Below, one piece after another: positions 8,988-17,850 of a DNA stretch of 39,845 bases. The DNA is taken from the NCBI GenBank assembly GCA_044379485.1, contig JBIPOE010000037.1, forward strand, positions 1 through 39,845. The letters run 5' to 3'. Below the pieces are notes generated by a model. That model was not told the origin of the DNA. It saw nothing but the letters and a program-made list of their open reading frames with translations, and did no database searches. The translations under genes were made by a program, and so were the position numbers. Numbering within the stretch: the stretch's first letter is position 1; each line of letters starts with the position of its first letter. The stretch comes from CAMDMI01 sp044379485. Lineage in GTDB: Bacteria; Bacteroidota; Bacteroidia; Cytophagales; Flexibacteraceae.

Positions 8988-11900
8988 ATGAAAAAAGTTT
9001 TACCATTTTTCCTGTTGCTTTTAGTTTCAACAGGAATTCATACTACAATCCAGGCCCAACTTTCTAAAGGGGGATTACCGAGAAGTTACCAAAAGATAGT
9101 TTCAGTTGAGGATGTTCCTTTTGTTCAACTCCCTGAGGTTGATGTTGAAAAATTGAAACTTGAGGACAAAGAAAGAAGAAAACTGGGCAAAGAATTTGAC
9201 CGTCGTTTCGGTCTCACACATGATGTAAATTACAATTTACAAAATTCAGGGGTTTGGAAATCCTTACCAAATGGTGATCGGATTTGGCAACTGGTAATAA
9301 CAAGCCCTGGGGCATTGTCAATAAATCTGACGTTTAATCAATATTTTTTACCACAAGGAGCTGATTTGTTTATAGTTGGGAAAAAGAATAAAATTGGTGC
9401 CCTTACCAATTCCAACAATCAATCAGATCAAAAATTAGGAACAGGTTTAATTGGTGGCGAAGAGTTATTGCTTGAATATTTTGAGCCAGCTGGTGTTAAA
9501 GGGCTGGGAAAACTGGAAGTTGGAAAAGCTACCCATGGCTATAAAAACCCCTTTTCTATTTTTGAGTGGGGAGAATCAGATGATTGCGAAATGAACGTGA
9601 ATTGCCCTGATGGTGCTGCATGGCAAACCGAGAAAAGAGCAGTTGGAAGGATTATTGATAATGGCGACAATTGTACAGGAACATTGCTCAACAATACTTT
9701 AGAAGATGGGAAACCATATTTTTTAACGGCAAATCATTGTTTTAACAACAACAGCAGCACCTGGGTTTTTTCATTTAATTGGGAAGCACCGACCTGCATT
9801 ACTCCAACCATTCCTATACCTGAAGATGAAACTATAGCGGGGTGTGTGCTAAGAGCAAGAAATGCGACTTCAGACTTTTGCTTGTTTGAGTTAAGCTCAA
9901 AACCTCCGGCATCTTTTAATGCATACTATGTTGGTTGGAATGCTGTTGATGTAGCGCCTCAAACCACAACCATTATCCACCACCCAGCCGGCGATATTAA
10001 AAAGATTACATTTGACTTTGATCCTTCGGTTGGGGCAAATTATAGCGGCAATAATCCTGGGTTTTTTACGCATTGGAAAACCTCTGGTTATGAATTGCTT
10101 ACAACCACAGAGGGTGGATCTTCCGGTTCGGCCTTGTTTGATCAGGATCATAGAATAGTTGGGCAACTGCATGGTGGGCCAGCTGCCTGTGGCAATACTT
10201 CTCCCGATTATTATGGAAAATTTTCCTTGTCCTGGAATCTGGGAACCACGCCAGCTACCAGATTAAAGGATTGGTTAGATCCCACTAATTCCGGCTTATT
10301 GGCAATCTCAGGAATGGACCCAACCTGCAAAAGGTTGGATGTTAAATTGCCGTGGAGAAACAATCTGGATTCAGTTCAAACCAGGCTTCCGTTTTTATGG
10401 AAAATCAGGAACATAAACAATGATACCACATTCCAAATCACTAATGGGGGTTTTAAAACAAGCAATGGAAAAGCGTATAGATTCAATTCTGAGCTTTTTT
10501 CTCCAGTCGGAAGAAAAGATACATTAATTCTTTCTCCAGTTTCTGTGAGCAATTACAAAAACATAAAATTTCGTTTCAAACATGCTTACAGAAGGAAAAC
10601 GGATGCAGTTTCTGATACATTAAATTTATTGGTTTCAACAAATTGTGGCGTTTCCTTCAAGAAATTGAAAACTTGGTTTGGAGCAACATTAGCTACAGTG
10701 CCTTCCACTTTGGCTGCCGTACTTTTTCAACCATCCGATACCAGTGAATGGTTACCAAATTCGTTTGCTTTAGATTCAACTTTTAACAAGTCCTCACAAC
10801 TTGTTTTCGCATTTAGCTTTGTTTCTGGCAATGCAGGCACGCTTTGGATGGATGATTTCGAGATTTTGGGCGATACGAGTAAATTCAAGCCAGTTGCCAG
10901 GTTTTTATCTAACAAAATCAGCGCTTGTGCCGGAGGCCAAATCCAGTTTGAGGAAACTTCATTTTTTGATCCCACTTTCCGCACCTGGATTTTTGAAGGG
11001 GGAAATCCAGCAACATCTTCAAGCGTAAATCCAATTGTTTCTTATGCCAATACAGGGATATTTAAGGTAACTCTTATTGTAGGAAATGAAGAAGGAAAAG
11101 ACACTTTAGTTAGCAATGGTTATGTGGAAATTTTTTCTCAGGGATCAACCGAAATACCTTTTTTCCAGGATTTTTCAGCTACCGGGTCCTTTCCTCCTGC
11201 CGGTTATCGTTTAGTAAATCCACAAAATAACGTAACATGGGTTCAAATTCCAGATGTAAATGCGCCAAATAGTAATGGTGGAAGTTTGGTTTTCAACAAC
11301 TATGCTCAGCCAAATGTAACGGGTCAAAAAGATATTTTATTTTTACCTAAAATATCAACGCTTGGAAAAAATCATCTAAAAGTTAGATTTAGATATGCAT
11401 ACAAAGCATACCAAAATTTTGGAGGAGTTTCGCCAGACACATTTACAGTAGGTTTCAGCAAAGAATGTGGGGGTGCAATAAATCAGTTGTTTAAAAAGGG
11501 CGGTTTGTCACTTTCAACTTCAGGTACAGGCACTAGTCTATTTACACCTCAACCAAATGATTGGCAAACCGTTCAATTTGACCTTGACAGCCTGCTCATA
11601 TATCCTGAACTTTCTTTTTCATTTGAGAACAAGTTCGGATTTGGTAACAGGATTTTTATCGATGATATTTTTATCGATACAATCAATAATTGCCCTGGTA
11701 CGCCTGTTTTGAGTGTGAACTCAGACACCATCTGTATTGGTAAAACATTGGTTATTAGTATGGACTCAATACCAGATGCCACTTATTCATGGACTGGGCC
11801 AGCCAACTTTAGCTCAAGTTCAAGAATTGCAACAAGAAATATTGCAACCACGGCACAATCCGGAGCGTATGTAGGAAAGGTTACAAAAGATAATTGTACA

Positions 11901-12410
11901 AGTGCTCCATCCACCATATCTATTTTGGCGGCAACTATTCCCAATTCTGCAAACTTTACCCAGGTTGGAAACGACCTTACCGGTCCAGCTAATTTTCCAT
12001 ATTATACTTGGATTGTTGATGGCGATACTTTAGACAATCATTCCAGAACAATAACCGCTACAATCTCTGGAACCTATACTTTGGTGGTTTATAATGCTAT
12101 TGGATGTTTCAGAGTGTCAGCACCTAAAACAGTAATAATTACTTCAAATGAATCTATTATTTTGAAGAATCAAATCAACTTGTTTCCCAATCCTACCAAT
12201 GGGATCACTTCTTTGAAGGGTATTGACAGTAAGGATTTTAATGTTTTGAAAGTCACAAATACGATTGGAGCAGATGTAACAAGTTTGACCTCATTCTCTA
12301 AAAAAGAAGGAACTGTTGAATTCGATTTTTCAGGATTGAAGTCAGGATTTTATTATGTTAGCGTCTCAAGTAAAAATTCAATACAGAATTTGGTAATTCT
12401 CAAAAATTAG
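8988..12410 (+). CDS. Secreted trypsin-like serine protease with PKD domain and type IX sorting signal
   Basis: A 1140-residue exported protease. The signal peptide is MKKVLPFFLLLLVSTGIHTT and ends near QAQ. A trypsin-like domain (about 215-445), similar to lysyl endopeptidases, shows the triad as TANHC (His about 250), ATSDFCLFEL (Asp about 295) and GGSSGSALF (Ser about 379), with several cysteines for disulfides. It is followed by a beta-rich domain, a PKD-like domain (about 640-720, with FEETSF and YANTGIFKVTL), a second beta-sandwich, an Ig-like segment, and a C-terminal type IX domain starting LFPNPTNGITSL and ending VILKN. It should be secreted through the type IX system and anchored on or released from the surface. 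It shares an operon with the Omp28-type lipoprotein 2 bases downstream. Confidence 0.9.
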   Translation: MKKVLPFFLLLLVSTGIHTTIQAQLSKGGLPRSYQKIVSVEDVPFVQLPEVDVEKLKLEDKERRKLGKEFDRRFGLTHDVNYNLQNSGVWKSLPNGDRIWQLVITSPGALSINLTFNQYFLPQGADLFIVGKKNKIGALTNSNNQSDQKLGTGLIGGEELLLEYFEPAGVKGLGKLEVGKATHGYKNPFSIFEWGESDDCEMNVNCPDGAAWQTEKRAVGRIIDNGDNCTGTLLNNTLEDGKPYFLTANHCFNNNSSTWVFSFNWEAPTCITPTIPIPEDETIAGCVLRARNATSDFCLFELSSKPPASFNAYYVGWNAVDVAPQTTTIIHHPAGDIKKITFDFDPSVGANYSGNNPGFFTHWKTSGYELLTTTEGGSSGSALFDQDHRIVGQLHGGPAACGNTSPDYYGKFSLSWNLGTTPATRLKDWLDPTNSGLLAISGMDPTCKRLDVKLPWRNNLDSVQTRLPFLWKIRNINNDTTFQITNGGFKTSNGKAYRFNSELFSPVGRKDTLILSPVSVSNYKNIKFRFKHAYRRKTDAVSDTLNLLVSTNCGVSFKKLKTWFGATLATVPSTLAAVLFQPSDTSEWLPNSFALDSTFNKSSQLVFAFSFVSGNAGTLWMDDFEILGDTSKFKPVARFLSNKISACAGGQIQFEETSFFDPTFRTWIFEGGNPATSSSVNPIVSYANTGIFKVTLIVGNEEGKDTLVSNGYVEIFSQGSTEIPFFQDFSATGSFPPAGYRLVNPQNNVTWVQIPDVNAPNSNGGSLVFNNYAQPNVTGQKDILFLPKISTLGKNHLKVRFRYAYKAYQNFGGVSPDTFTVGFSKECGGAINQLFKKGGLSLSTSGTGTSLFTPQPNDWQTVQFDLDSLLIYPELSFSFENKFGFGNRIFIDDIFIDTINNCPGTPVLSVNSDTICIGKTLVISMDSIPDATYSWTGPANFSSSSRIATRNIATTAQSGAYVGKVTKDNCTSAPSTISILAATIPNSANFTQVGNDLTGPANFPYYTWIVDGDTLDNHSRTITATISGTYTLVVYNAIGCFRVSAPKTVIITSNESIILKNQINLFPNPTNGITSLKGIDSKDFNVLKVTNTIGADVTSLTSFSKKEGTVEFDFSGLKSGFYYVSVSSKNSIQNLVILKN

Positions 12411-12412
12411 AC

Positions 12413-13384
12413 ATGAAGAATCTTCCCATATTCTTTTTCCTTATAGGGTTCGCAATTGCTTGTGATACTGTAGCATATAAAGATGCCATAGTAAAACCAG
12501 AAGTTGTTCCAGTGGATACCACGCCAGTTGTGGACACACTTCCATTTATAGACACAACTATAAGTAAGGATACCACTCCGGTAAAAGAACCAGAAATACC
12601 TAAGGATTCCATTTATCCAATAGATTATGAAAATCGTGTTTTTCTTGAGGATTATACCGGTCATACCTGTGGAAATTGTCCTTATGCAGCTCAAGAGATT
12701 AAAAAACTGGAAACCCAGTATGGGAAAAAAATTATTGCCATGGCTGTTCATGTTGGCGAATTTGCAAAACCAAGTCCTAACCCAAACAAGACAAGCTTTA
12801 AAGCAGATTTCAGAACAACAATTGGTAATAGTCTGGATGATAAGTTTAAAGCTACAAATGCTGGTTTGCCCAAAGGAACAATAAACAGGATCAAATTCAC
12901 AGGTAGCCCATTGCTTATAAACTATACTGAATGGAATCAAAGAGTTGCCTCATTACTTTCACTTCAAGGTAAAGGGATTGGCCTCAAAATTGTACCAGAT
13001 TACAATAAAGCAAATCGGGGAATTCAACTTTTGGTCAACACCAAATTTGCAAAGACAATCAACCATCAGGTTAAATTGGCTGCATATATAATTGAGGATA
13101 AAATTATCAATTGGCAGCTTTTTTATCCAACATCAAGTACCAAACAAGAAATTGAAAATTATGAGCATAATCACATGTTGAGGGGTGGTTTGAGTCCAAA
13201 AAACGGCGGCTATAACCTTTCATCTGCTCCAGTGATTTCCTCTGGTGAAAATATAAAATTGGAATGGCAAGGTGTTTTACCCAACATCGTTAATCCTGAT
13301 AATGCAAAAATTATCTTTATTTTAACCAATGCCGATACAGAAGAAGTAATTCAAGTAGCAGAGGAGGATTTGGTAGCTAATTAA
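12413..13384 (+). CDS. Omp28-related outer-membrane lipoprotein with thioredoxin-like CxxC
   Basis: A 323-residue lipoprotein. A short signal peptide ends in a lipobox-like AIAC (Cys17). A Pro/Thr/Asp-rich linker (18-70) precedes the Omp28-type domain, with FLEDYTGHTCGNCPYAAQEI (Cys86, Cys89) and then AMAVHVGEFA. The CGNC pair in a thioredoxin-like setting suggests disulfide chemistry or a structural role; Omp28 proteins of Porphyromonas are surface adhesin-like, and their enzymatic role is not settled. The C-terminal half is beta-rich. It starts 2 bases after the protease stop, so the two are co-transcribed; the lipoprotein may assist folding or surface display of the disulfide-containing protease, which is inference. 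Confidence 0.8.
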   Translation: MKNLPIFFFLIGFAIACDTVAYKDAIVKPEVVPVDTTPVVDTLPFIDTTISKDTTPVKEPEIPKDSIYPIDYENRVFLEDYTGHTCGNCPYAAQEIKKLETQYGKKIIAMAVHVGEFAKPSPNPNKTSFKADFRTTIGNSLDDKFKATNAGLPKGTINRIKFTGSPLLINYTEWNQRVASLLSLQGKGIGLKIVPDYNKANRGIQLLVNTKFAKTINHQVKLAAYIIEDKIINWQLFYPTSSTKQEIENYEHNHMLRGGLSPKNGGYNLSSAPVISSGENIKLEWQGVLPNIVNPDNAKIIFILTNADTEEVIQVAEEDLVAN

Positions 13385-13426
13385 TTAGAAATAATACCAA
13401 GTCTTTTTTCTTTTATAAACAATTTT

Positions 13427-13455
13427 AAGCCAGCATTTTATCTGGCTTTTTTTAT
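13427..13455 (+). terminator. Intrinsic terminator of the protease-Omp28 operon
   Basis: AAGCCAG (13427-13433) pairs with CTGGCTT (13442-13448) around an 8-base loop, followed by a T-rich tail. It lies 42 bases after the lipoprotein stop. Confidence 0.8.
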
Positions 13456-13496
13456 TTTATCTGGATTAAAATGCAGGTAAAAATATTCTAAGTCTA

Positions 13497-13504
13497 TACT
13501 TTTG
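13497..13504 (+). promoter_or_regulatory. Candidate -7 promoter element of cmk
   Basis: TACTTTTG matches the Bacteroidota -7 consensus TAnnTTTG exactly. No good -33 TTTG is found at the usual distance. The start site would fall near 13511, upstream of both possible cmk starts. Confidence 0.4.
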
Positions 13505-13548
13505 ACACTCAAAGAAGAGCATTTATGTTCTACCCCGAAGAAGACGAC

Positions 13549-14250
13549 ATGGCCATCCAGAAAATTATTATTGCCATTGATGGCTATTCATCATGTGGAA
13601 AAAGTACAACGGCTAAGCTTGTCGCTGCCAATCTTGGATTTGGATATGTAGATACAGGAGCTATGTATAGGGCGGTTACTCTTTATTTTTTGGAGAATAA
13701 GATTACCTATACCAATCCAAAAGAGGTAGAGAAGGCCCTTCAAAACATCAATATTAGTTTTCACCATAATATCAAAACCAATGAGAATGAAACCTATCTC
13801 AACGGTCTTAACATTGAAAAGGAGATACGTAAAATGTACATTTCCGATCAGGTTAGCGAGGTGAGTGCAATTGCTGAAGTGCGCCATGCCATGGTTGCCC
13901 AACAACAAAAAATGGGCAAAAGAAAAGGAATTGTAATGGATGGGAGAGACATAGGAACCAGAGTATTTCCTGAGGCTGAGCTAAAAATTTTTATGACTGC
14001 TGAATTACAATTGAGGGCCTTTAGGCGCCAGCAGGAATTGCTTGAAAAGAAGCAATTGGTAAATCTTGAAGATATTATTCAGAATCTCCTCCACAGAGAC
14101 AGCATAGATACCACAAGAAAAGAATCCCCATTAATCCAGGCACCTGATGCCCATTTAATAGATACCAGTTTTATTACGGTTGATGAACAGGTGGAGCAAG
14201 TTGTAAATCTGGCGCAAAGTATAATGATTGGCGGTTTTGCACCTGCCTGA
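13549..14250 (+). CDS. cmk: Cytidylate kinase
   Basis: CMP/dCMP kinase, a cytoplasmic enzyme that phosphorylates CMP with ATP for nucleotide supply. From the ATG at 13549 it has 233 residues. The P-loop is GYSSCGKST (12-20), followed by GYVDTGAMYRAVTLYF, the CMP-binding VMDGRDIGTRVFP, and the lid region RRQQELLEKKQ with HRDSIDTTRKESPL. I prefer 13549 because family members begin just before the P-loop; ATG 13525 would add eight residues (MFYPEEDD) and has a purine-rich AAAGAAGAG upstream, so it stays possible. The downstream Fur gene is convergent, with 7 bases between the stops and no visible terminator. Confidence 0.93.
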   Translation: MAIQKIIIAIDGYSSCGKSTTAKLVAANLGFGYVDTGAMYRAVTLYFLENKITYTNPKEVEKALQNINISFHHNIKTNENETYLNGLNIEKEIRKMYISDQVSEVSAIAEVRHAMVAQQQKMGKRKGIVMDGRDIGTRVFPEAELKIFMTAELQLRAFRRQQELLEKKQLVNLEDIIQNLLHRDSIDTTRKESPLIQAPDAHLIDTSFITVDEQVEQVVNLAQSIMIGGFAPA

Positions 14251-14257
14251 GATTCTA

Positions 14258-14686
14258 TTAGTTGATTTTTAGGTTGCAATCTTTGCACAATCCCTGAACC
14301 GTTAAGATTTTCTCTTTGGCTATAAAACCATCTGGCAGGTTGATCTGTGGTATAAAGATATTTTCAATACATGTAGTTTGGTTGCAAACCTGGCAGTTAA
14401 AATGCAAATGATCATGGTGATGATCGTGGTGTTCACAAGATGAACATACTGCATATTTGGTTTGAAATTGCTCATCAGGAATTCGATGTAAAATGCCAAC
14501 TTCCAAGAATTGTTTCAAACAGCGATAAATAGTTGCTCTATCAATTTGACCCTCAAATTCCGTTTCTAAATCGGTATGCGAAAGCGCATGCGAATTTTTT
14601 AGAAATGCACCTAAGATATTGATCCTTTGCGCAGTATGCCTGAGGTTAAAATCGGAAAGTAAATGTTCTGCAGAAATGGAATTCAT
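14258..14686 (-). CDS. Fur-family metal-responsive transcriptional repressor
   Basis: A 142-residue regulator. The winged-helix part includes NLRHTAQRINIL and DRATIYRCLKQFLEVGILHR (49-68). The dimerisation part has a histidine-rich HDHHHDHLHFNC (87-98), typical of the Fur metal site, and two CxxC pairs (C98/C101 and C134/C137) that bind structural zinc. A further CSSC lies at 81-84. The cysteines and the short length fit Zur or other Fur paralogues as well as Fur, and I cannot tell the metal. It follows def on the same strand after 56 bases and may share its transcript. Its targets are not evident from the window. Confidence 0.85.
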   Translation of the reverse strand: MNSISAEHLLSDFNLRHTAQRINILGAFLKNSHALSHTDLETEFEGQIDRATIYRCLKQFLEVGILHRIPDEQFQTKYAVCSSCEHHDHHHDHLHFNCQVCNQTTCIENIFIPQINLPDGFIAKEKILTVQGLCKDCNLKIN

Positions 14687-14742
14687 CAGTTAAACATATT
14701 AACAAAAAGTGGTTTGGTATTTCAATTTTAAAATGAAAAATA

Positions 14743-15303
14743 TTAACGCTTTGCCTGAGAGGAAAACCTAATAGGGTATTCTGCCTTTGCTTTTCCTTTT
14801 AAAATGTCTCCTATTTTGTTCTGAATCAACTTTTTACGGAATGGAGAAAGATAATCGATAAATAATTTTCCTTCCAAATGATCATATTCATGTTGAATTA
14901 CCCTTGCCAGCATTCCTTCAAATGTCCGTGTGTGTAAATTACCCTCAGAATCCTGAAATTGAAGTGTTATTTTTTCTGGTCGTTTTACCGCTTCCCGGAT
15001 CCCAGGAATGCTCAGACAACCTTCCTCATACGGCCATGGTTCTCCTTCTTCCTCAATACGTAAAGGATTGATAAAAACCATTTTTGCACCTTTTAATTTT
15101 TCCTCATCCATTGGTTCAGCGTCTATTACAAAAAGACGAATACCTTTTCCAATTTGAGGTGCAGCCAAACCTACTCCACTTGCATTGTACATGGTTTCAA
15201 ACATGTCGGCAATCAGAGTTGGAAGATTTGGATCTTTAAGGTCAATTTCTGCTGCCCGCTCCTTCAAAACGGGATTTCCTAATGCTACTATGGGATATAT
15301 CAT
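14743..15303 (-). CDS. def: Peptide deformylase
   Basis: Removes the formyl group from the N-terminal methionine of nascent proteins, using a metal ion. The 186-residue protein shows all three motifs: GVGLAAPQIG (43-52), EGCLSIPG (94-101, metal-binding Cys96) and QHEYDHLEG (137-145, two metal-binding His and catalytic Glu139). The N-terminus IYPIVALGNPVLK matches the family and fixes the start at 15303. A short leader follows a -7 element at 15326-15319. The minus-strand neighbour downstream is the Fur-type gene. Confidence 0.96.
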   Translation of the reverse strand: MIYPIVALGNPVLKERAAEIDLKDPNLPTLIADMFETMYNASGVGLAAPQIGKGIRLFVIDAEPMDEEKLKGAKMVFINPLRIEEEGEPWPYEEGCLSIPGIREAVKRPEKITLQFQDSEGNLHTRTFEGMLARVIQHEYDHLEGKLFIDYLSPFRKKLIQNKIGDILKGKAKAEYPIRFSSQAKR

Positions 15304-15318
15304 TTCCTATCTATGTCA

Positions 15319-15326
15319 CAAAAGTA
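15319..15326 (-). promoter_or_regulatory. Candidate -7 promoter element of def
   Basis: On the minus strand TACTTTTG (15326-15319) matches TAnnTTTG, 15 bases before the def ATG. The -33 region is weak. The element is identical to those of rimP and cmk. Confidence 0.45.
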
Positions 15327-15486
15327 AAAACTTCAACAGGGAATTTACCTAGTTTTTATTTACAATTCTCAAACTTATTGATTTTCAGGATGTATGATTT
15401 AGGCTGAGACTATAAATTTGAATTTTTCAAGATAAAACTTCAAAATAATTGCCTTTCATCTGCTTGCGTTTCATATTTGTCAAATC

Positions 15487-16380
15487 ATGTTAAGAAAGGA
15501 GATAATTGCCGAATGGTTTAGGGCTTTGCAGTCAGATATCATTCAAAAACTGGAAACCGAAGATGGAAAAGGGAAATTTGGAACCGAGATTTGGGAACGT
15601 GAGGGCGGAGGTGGAGGAATTACCAGGCTTTTGGTGGAAGGCAATGTAATAGAAAAAGGGGGTGTAAATTTTTCGGCTGTATTTGGAAAAACACCAGCAC
15701 CTATTCAAAAAAGTTTTAAAACCGAGGCCAGTGATTTTTTTGCAACAGGCGTTTCAATAGTAATGCATCCTTACAATCCATTTGTGCCAATTATCCACAT
15801 GAATGTACGATATTTTGAGCTTTCCGATGGTAAATCCTGGTTTGGTGGAGGTATCGATCTCACCCCAGCTTTTGTGTTTGAGGAGGATGGAAATTTTTTC
15901 CATCAAAGTTTAAATAACGCATGCAAAAGTTTTGATATTGAGGCTTATAATGAGTTTAAAAAGATTGCGGATGATTATTTTTTTATTCCACATAGGAATG
16001 AAACCAGAGGGATAGGTGGAATTTTTTATGACAGGATGGAGGCCAAAGAAGAAAAAGAATTTACCAGACTTTGGAATTTAACAAAATCAGTAGGTTCTGC
16101 TTTTGCCCCTATTTATACCAAATTAATGTCCAAAAGAAAGGATTTGGTTTGGACTGAAAAGGAAAAACAATGGCAATTGCATAGGAGATCAAGGTATGTA
16201 GAATTTAATCTTGTTTACGATGCGGGGACCAAATTTGGCTTGGAAACCAATGGACGCACTGAATCTATTTTAATGAGTATGCCGCCTTTGGCCCGCTGGG
16301 AGTCAAATTATTATCCAACAGAAGGTTCTGATGAATGGAAAAGTCAGCAGTATTTCAAAAAAGGAATCGATTGGATTTGA
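15487..16380 (+). CDS. hemF: Oxygen-dependent coproporphyrinogen III oxidase
   Basis: A heme biosynthesis enzyme that decarboxylates coproporphyrinogen III to protoporphyrinogen IX with oxygen. The 297-residue length is normal. Conserved stretches are MHPYNPFVPIIHMNVRYFE, WFGGGIDLTPAF, DDYFFIPHRNETRGIGGIF and RRSRYVEFNLVYDAGTKFGL, with NGRTESILMSMPP near the end. The aerobic enzyme fits an organism that also carries a cbb3 terminal oxidase. It stands alone on the plus strand; the convergent membrane-protein gene ends only 6 bases away, with no terminator between them. Confidence 0.96.
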   Translation: MLRKEIIAEWFRALQSDIIQKLETEDGKGKFGTEIWEREGGGGGITRLLVEGNVIEKGGVNFSAVFGKTPAPIQKSFKTEASDFFATGVSIVMHPYNPFVPIIHMNVRYFELSDGKSWFGGGIDLTPAFVFEEDGNFFHQSLNNACKSFDIEAYNEFKKIADDYFFIPHRNETRGIGGIFYDRMEAKEEKEFTRLWNLTKSVGSAFAPIYTKLMSKRKDLVWTEKEKQWQLHRRSRYVEFNLVYDAGTKFGLETNGRTESILMSMPPLARWESNYYPTEGSDEWKSQQYFKKGIDWI

Positions 16381-16386
16381 GATATA

Positions 16387-17820
16387 TTATTGATTGCCAG
16401 CACCAAATCTAGTTCCTGGAATTGCTTCGTACAATTTAGGGTAAAAGGAAGCCCTGTAGCACTTTCCAAATTCAGGTATACGAACTGCAAGGGCCGGAAT
16501 AAAATCTTCAGGATCATAAATTAACGTTGGTGGATCTTCCTCAAGACATTGATACCAAAAAATTAAACCTTCATGTGTTTGGCTTAAATCTTTATTGAGG
16601 CTACTTTGATAAAACTTAAAAAATCTTGTGGATGGTTGGTTGTATTTATAAAATCTGAAATCATTAGAAAGTAATAGCAAATTTTTATTTTTAAAATTGG
16701 CGGTAAATCCTTTTGGGGGCTCATTAATAAAGAGTTTATGACCAAATATTTGCTTCCCAAAACTTGGATCTGACATGCCCATAAAGCTACCAATTATGAT
16801 TAAGAATATAAGCAAGACTAAAATTTCCTGAATTAAAGCGCTTTTTGAATAACTCACGAATTGTGCCATAAAAAACGCTGCATGAGGTACCAAAAAAACC
16901 AATTGATAAGTCGTTTGGATGCCACCTATAAAAACCGATAATGCGGAAATTATTAGCCCAAAAAAGAAAACGGTAAAGCCAAGCAATTGGAAATTAACTC
17001 TGGAGTTCTTATTGGCAATTGCCCATCCTGACAAAGAGAGCAGAAAAAGGAATCCTCCAAAACCTAAAATTAAATCCCAACCCACCCAATTTTGAAAAAA
17101 ACCCAACTGAAATGGGCTTAAAAAACAATGCCAAAACTCTGATTCTCCACCATATAGAGCAAAAAAAGTATATACAACTGCAGAGGGAAGCAACATGGCA
17201 ACCAAAACAATAAAGTATTGATTGAGCCGCATCCCGGAAAAAAAAACAGCGGATAAGCAAAAAGAAAGAAAAAACAGAACCGATGGTTGATAGCATAAGG
17301 TAGCCAATCCAATAGAAATACCGAGATACATTGTATCATTATTGTTGGGTCCAAAGCGAATGATTTTAAAAATTCGACCATAGGCCATAACTATAAAAGT
17401 TGCAGCCATTAATGTCGGTGAGAGACTTACAGCATCAGGGCCAAGGTGGGCAAATATGATATAGAAAAAAGCAATTATGAAATTACGGTCTGGGAATAGA
17501 GCAAATCTTCTACAAATTTGATTTAGCCAAAATGCCTGAATAAGAATTAATGATGAACCGAGATAACGAAAAATATGAAAAGTATTAAATCCTAATTTAG
17601 CAAGTCCAGCATAAATAAAAGCTGATAATGGACCAGTGTCATCCAAGGTTTGCGAATACATCCTCCAGCCATCACTTAGACGTTGTCCGAGCCTAAGCCA
17701 AAGCAATTCAGGAAGAAGAATATCATCCCTTAAAAAGCAAAATGGAAATTGGATAAGAATAAAGAGCAAAAGCAACAAAATCAACCTATCCCAGGAACCT
17801 AACTTGAAATATTGAATCAT
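16387..17820 (-). CDS. Multi-pass membrane protein of unknown function (DUF6427- or GT-C-like)
   Basis: A 477-residue integral membrane protein with roughly ten to twelve hydrophobic segments, the first at 12-30 (ILLLLLFILIQFPFCFL). Early loops carry RDD and SQTLDDTGPLSAFIYAG; acidic residues in the first outer loop recall GT-C glycosyltransferases and the Bacteroidota DUF6427 proteins. The soluble tail (about 375-477) has no recognised domain. It follows the GT-C-like gene after 30 bases on the same strand, so they likely form an operon and may act on the same lipid-linked sugar process, which is inference. I do not recognise the family with certainty. Confidence 0.6.
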   Translation of the reverse strand: MIQYFKLGSWDRLILLLLLFILIQFPFCFLRDDILLPELLWLRLGQRLSDGWRMYSQTLDDTGPLSAFIYAGLAKLGFNTFHIFRYLGSSLILIQAFWLNQICRRFALFPDRNFIIAFFYIIFAHLGPDAVSLSPTLMAATFIVMAYGRIFKIIRFGPNNNDTMYLGISIGLATLCYQPSVLFFLSFCLSAVFFSGMRLNQYFIVLVAMLLPSAVVYTFFALYGGESEFWHCFLSPFQLGFFQNWVGWDLILGFGGFLFLLSLSGWAIANKNSRVNFQLLGFTVFFFGLIISALSVFIGGIQTTYQLVFLVPHAAFFMAQFVSYSKSALIQEILVLLIFLIIIGSFMGMSDPSFGKQIFGHKLFINEPPKGFTANFKNKNLLLLSNDFRFYKYNQPSTRFFKFYQSSLNKDLSQTHEGLIFWYQCLEEDPPTLIYDPEDFIPALAVRIPEFGKCYRASFYPKLYEAIPGTRFGAGNQ

Positions 17821-17850
17821 TACTCAGAGAAAGTATCCAAAAGGAAGAAA

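Noticed and set aside
8884..9030. N-terminal extension of the GH28 protein
   Set aside because: It overlaps the divergent protease gene and would precede a clear signal peptide.
12407..12940. 177-codon minus-strand frame over the Omp28 gene
   Set aside because: It is antisense to a well-supported lipoprotein gene and its translation has no recognisable domain.
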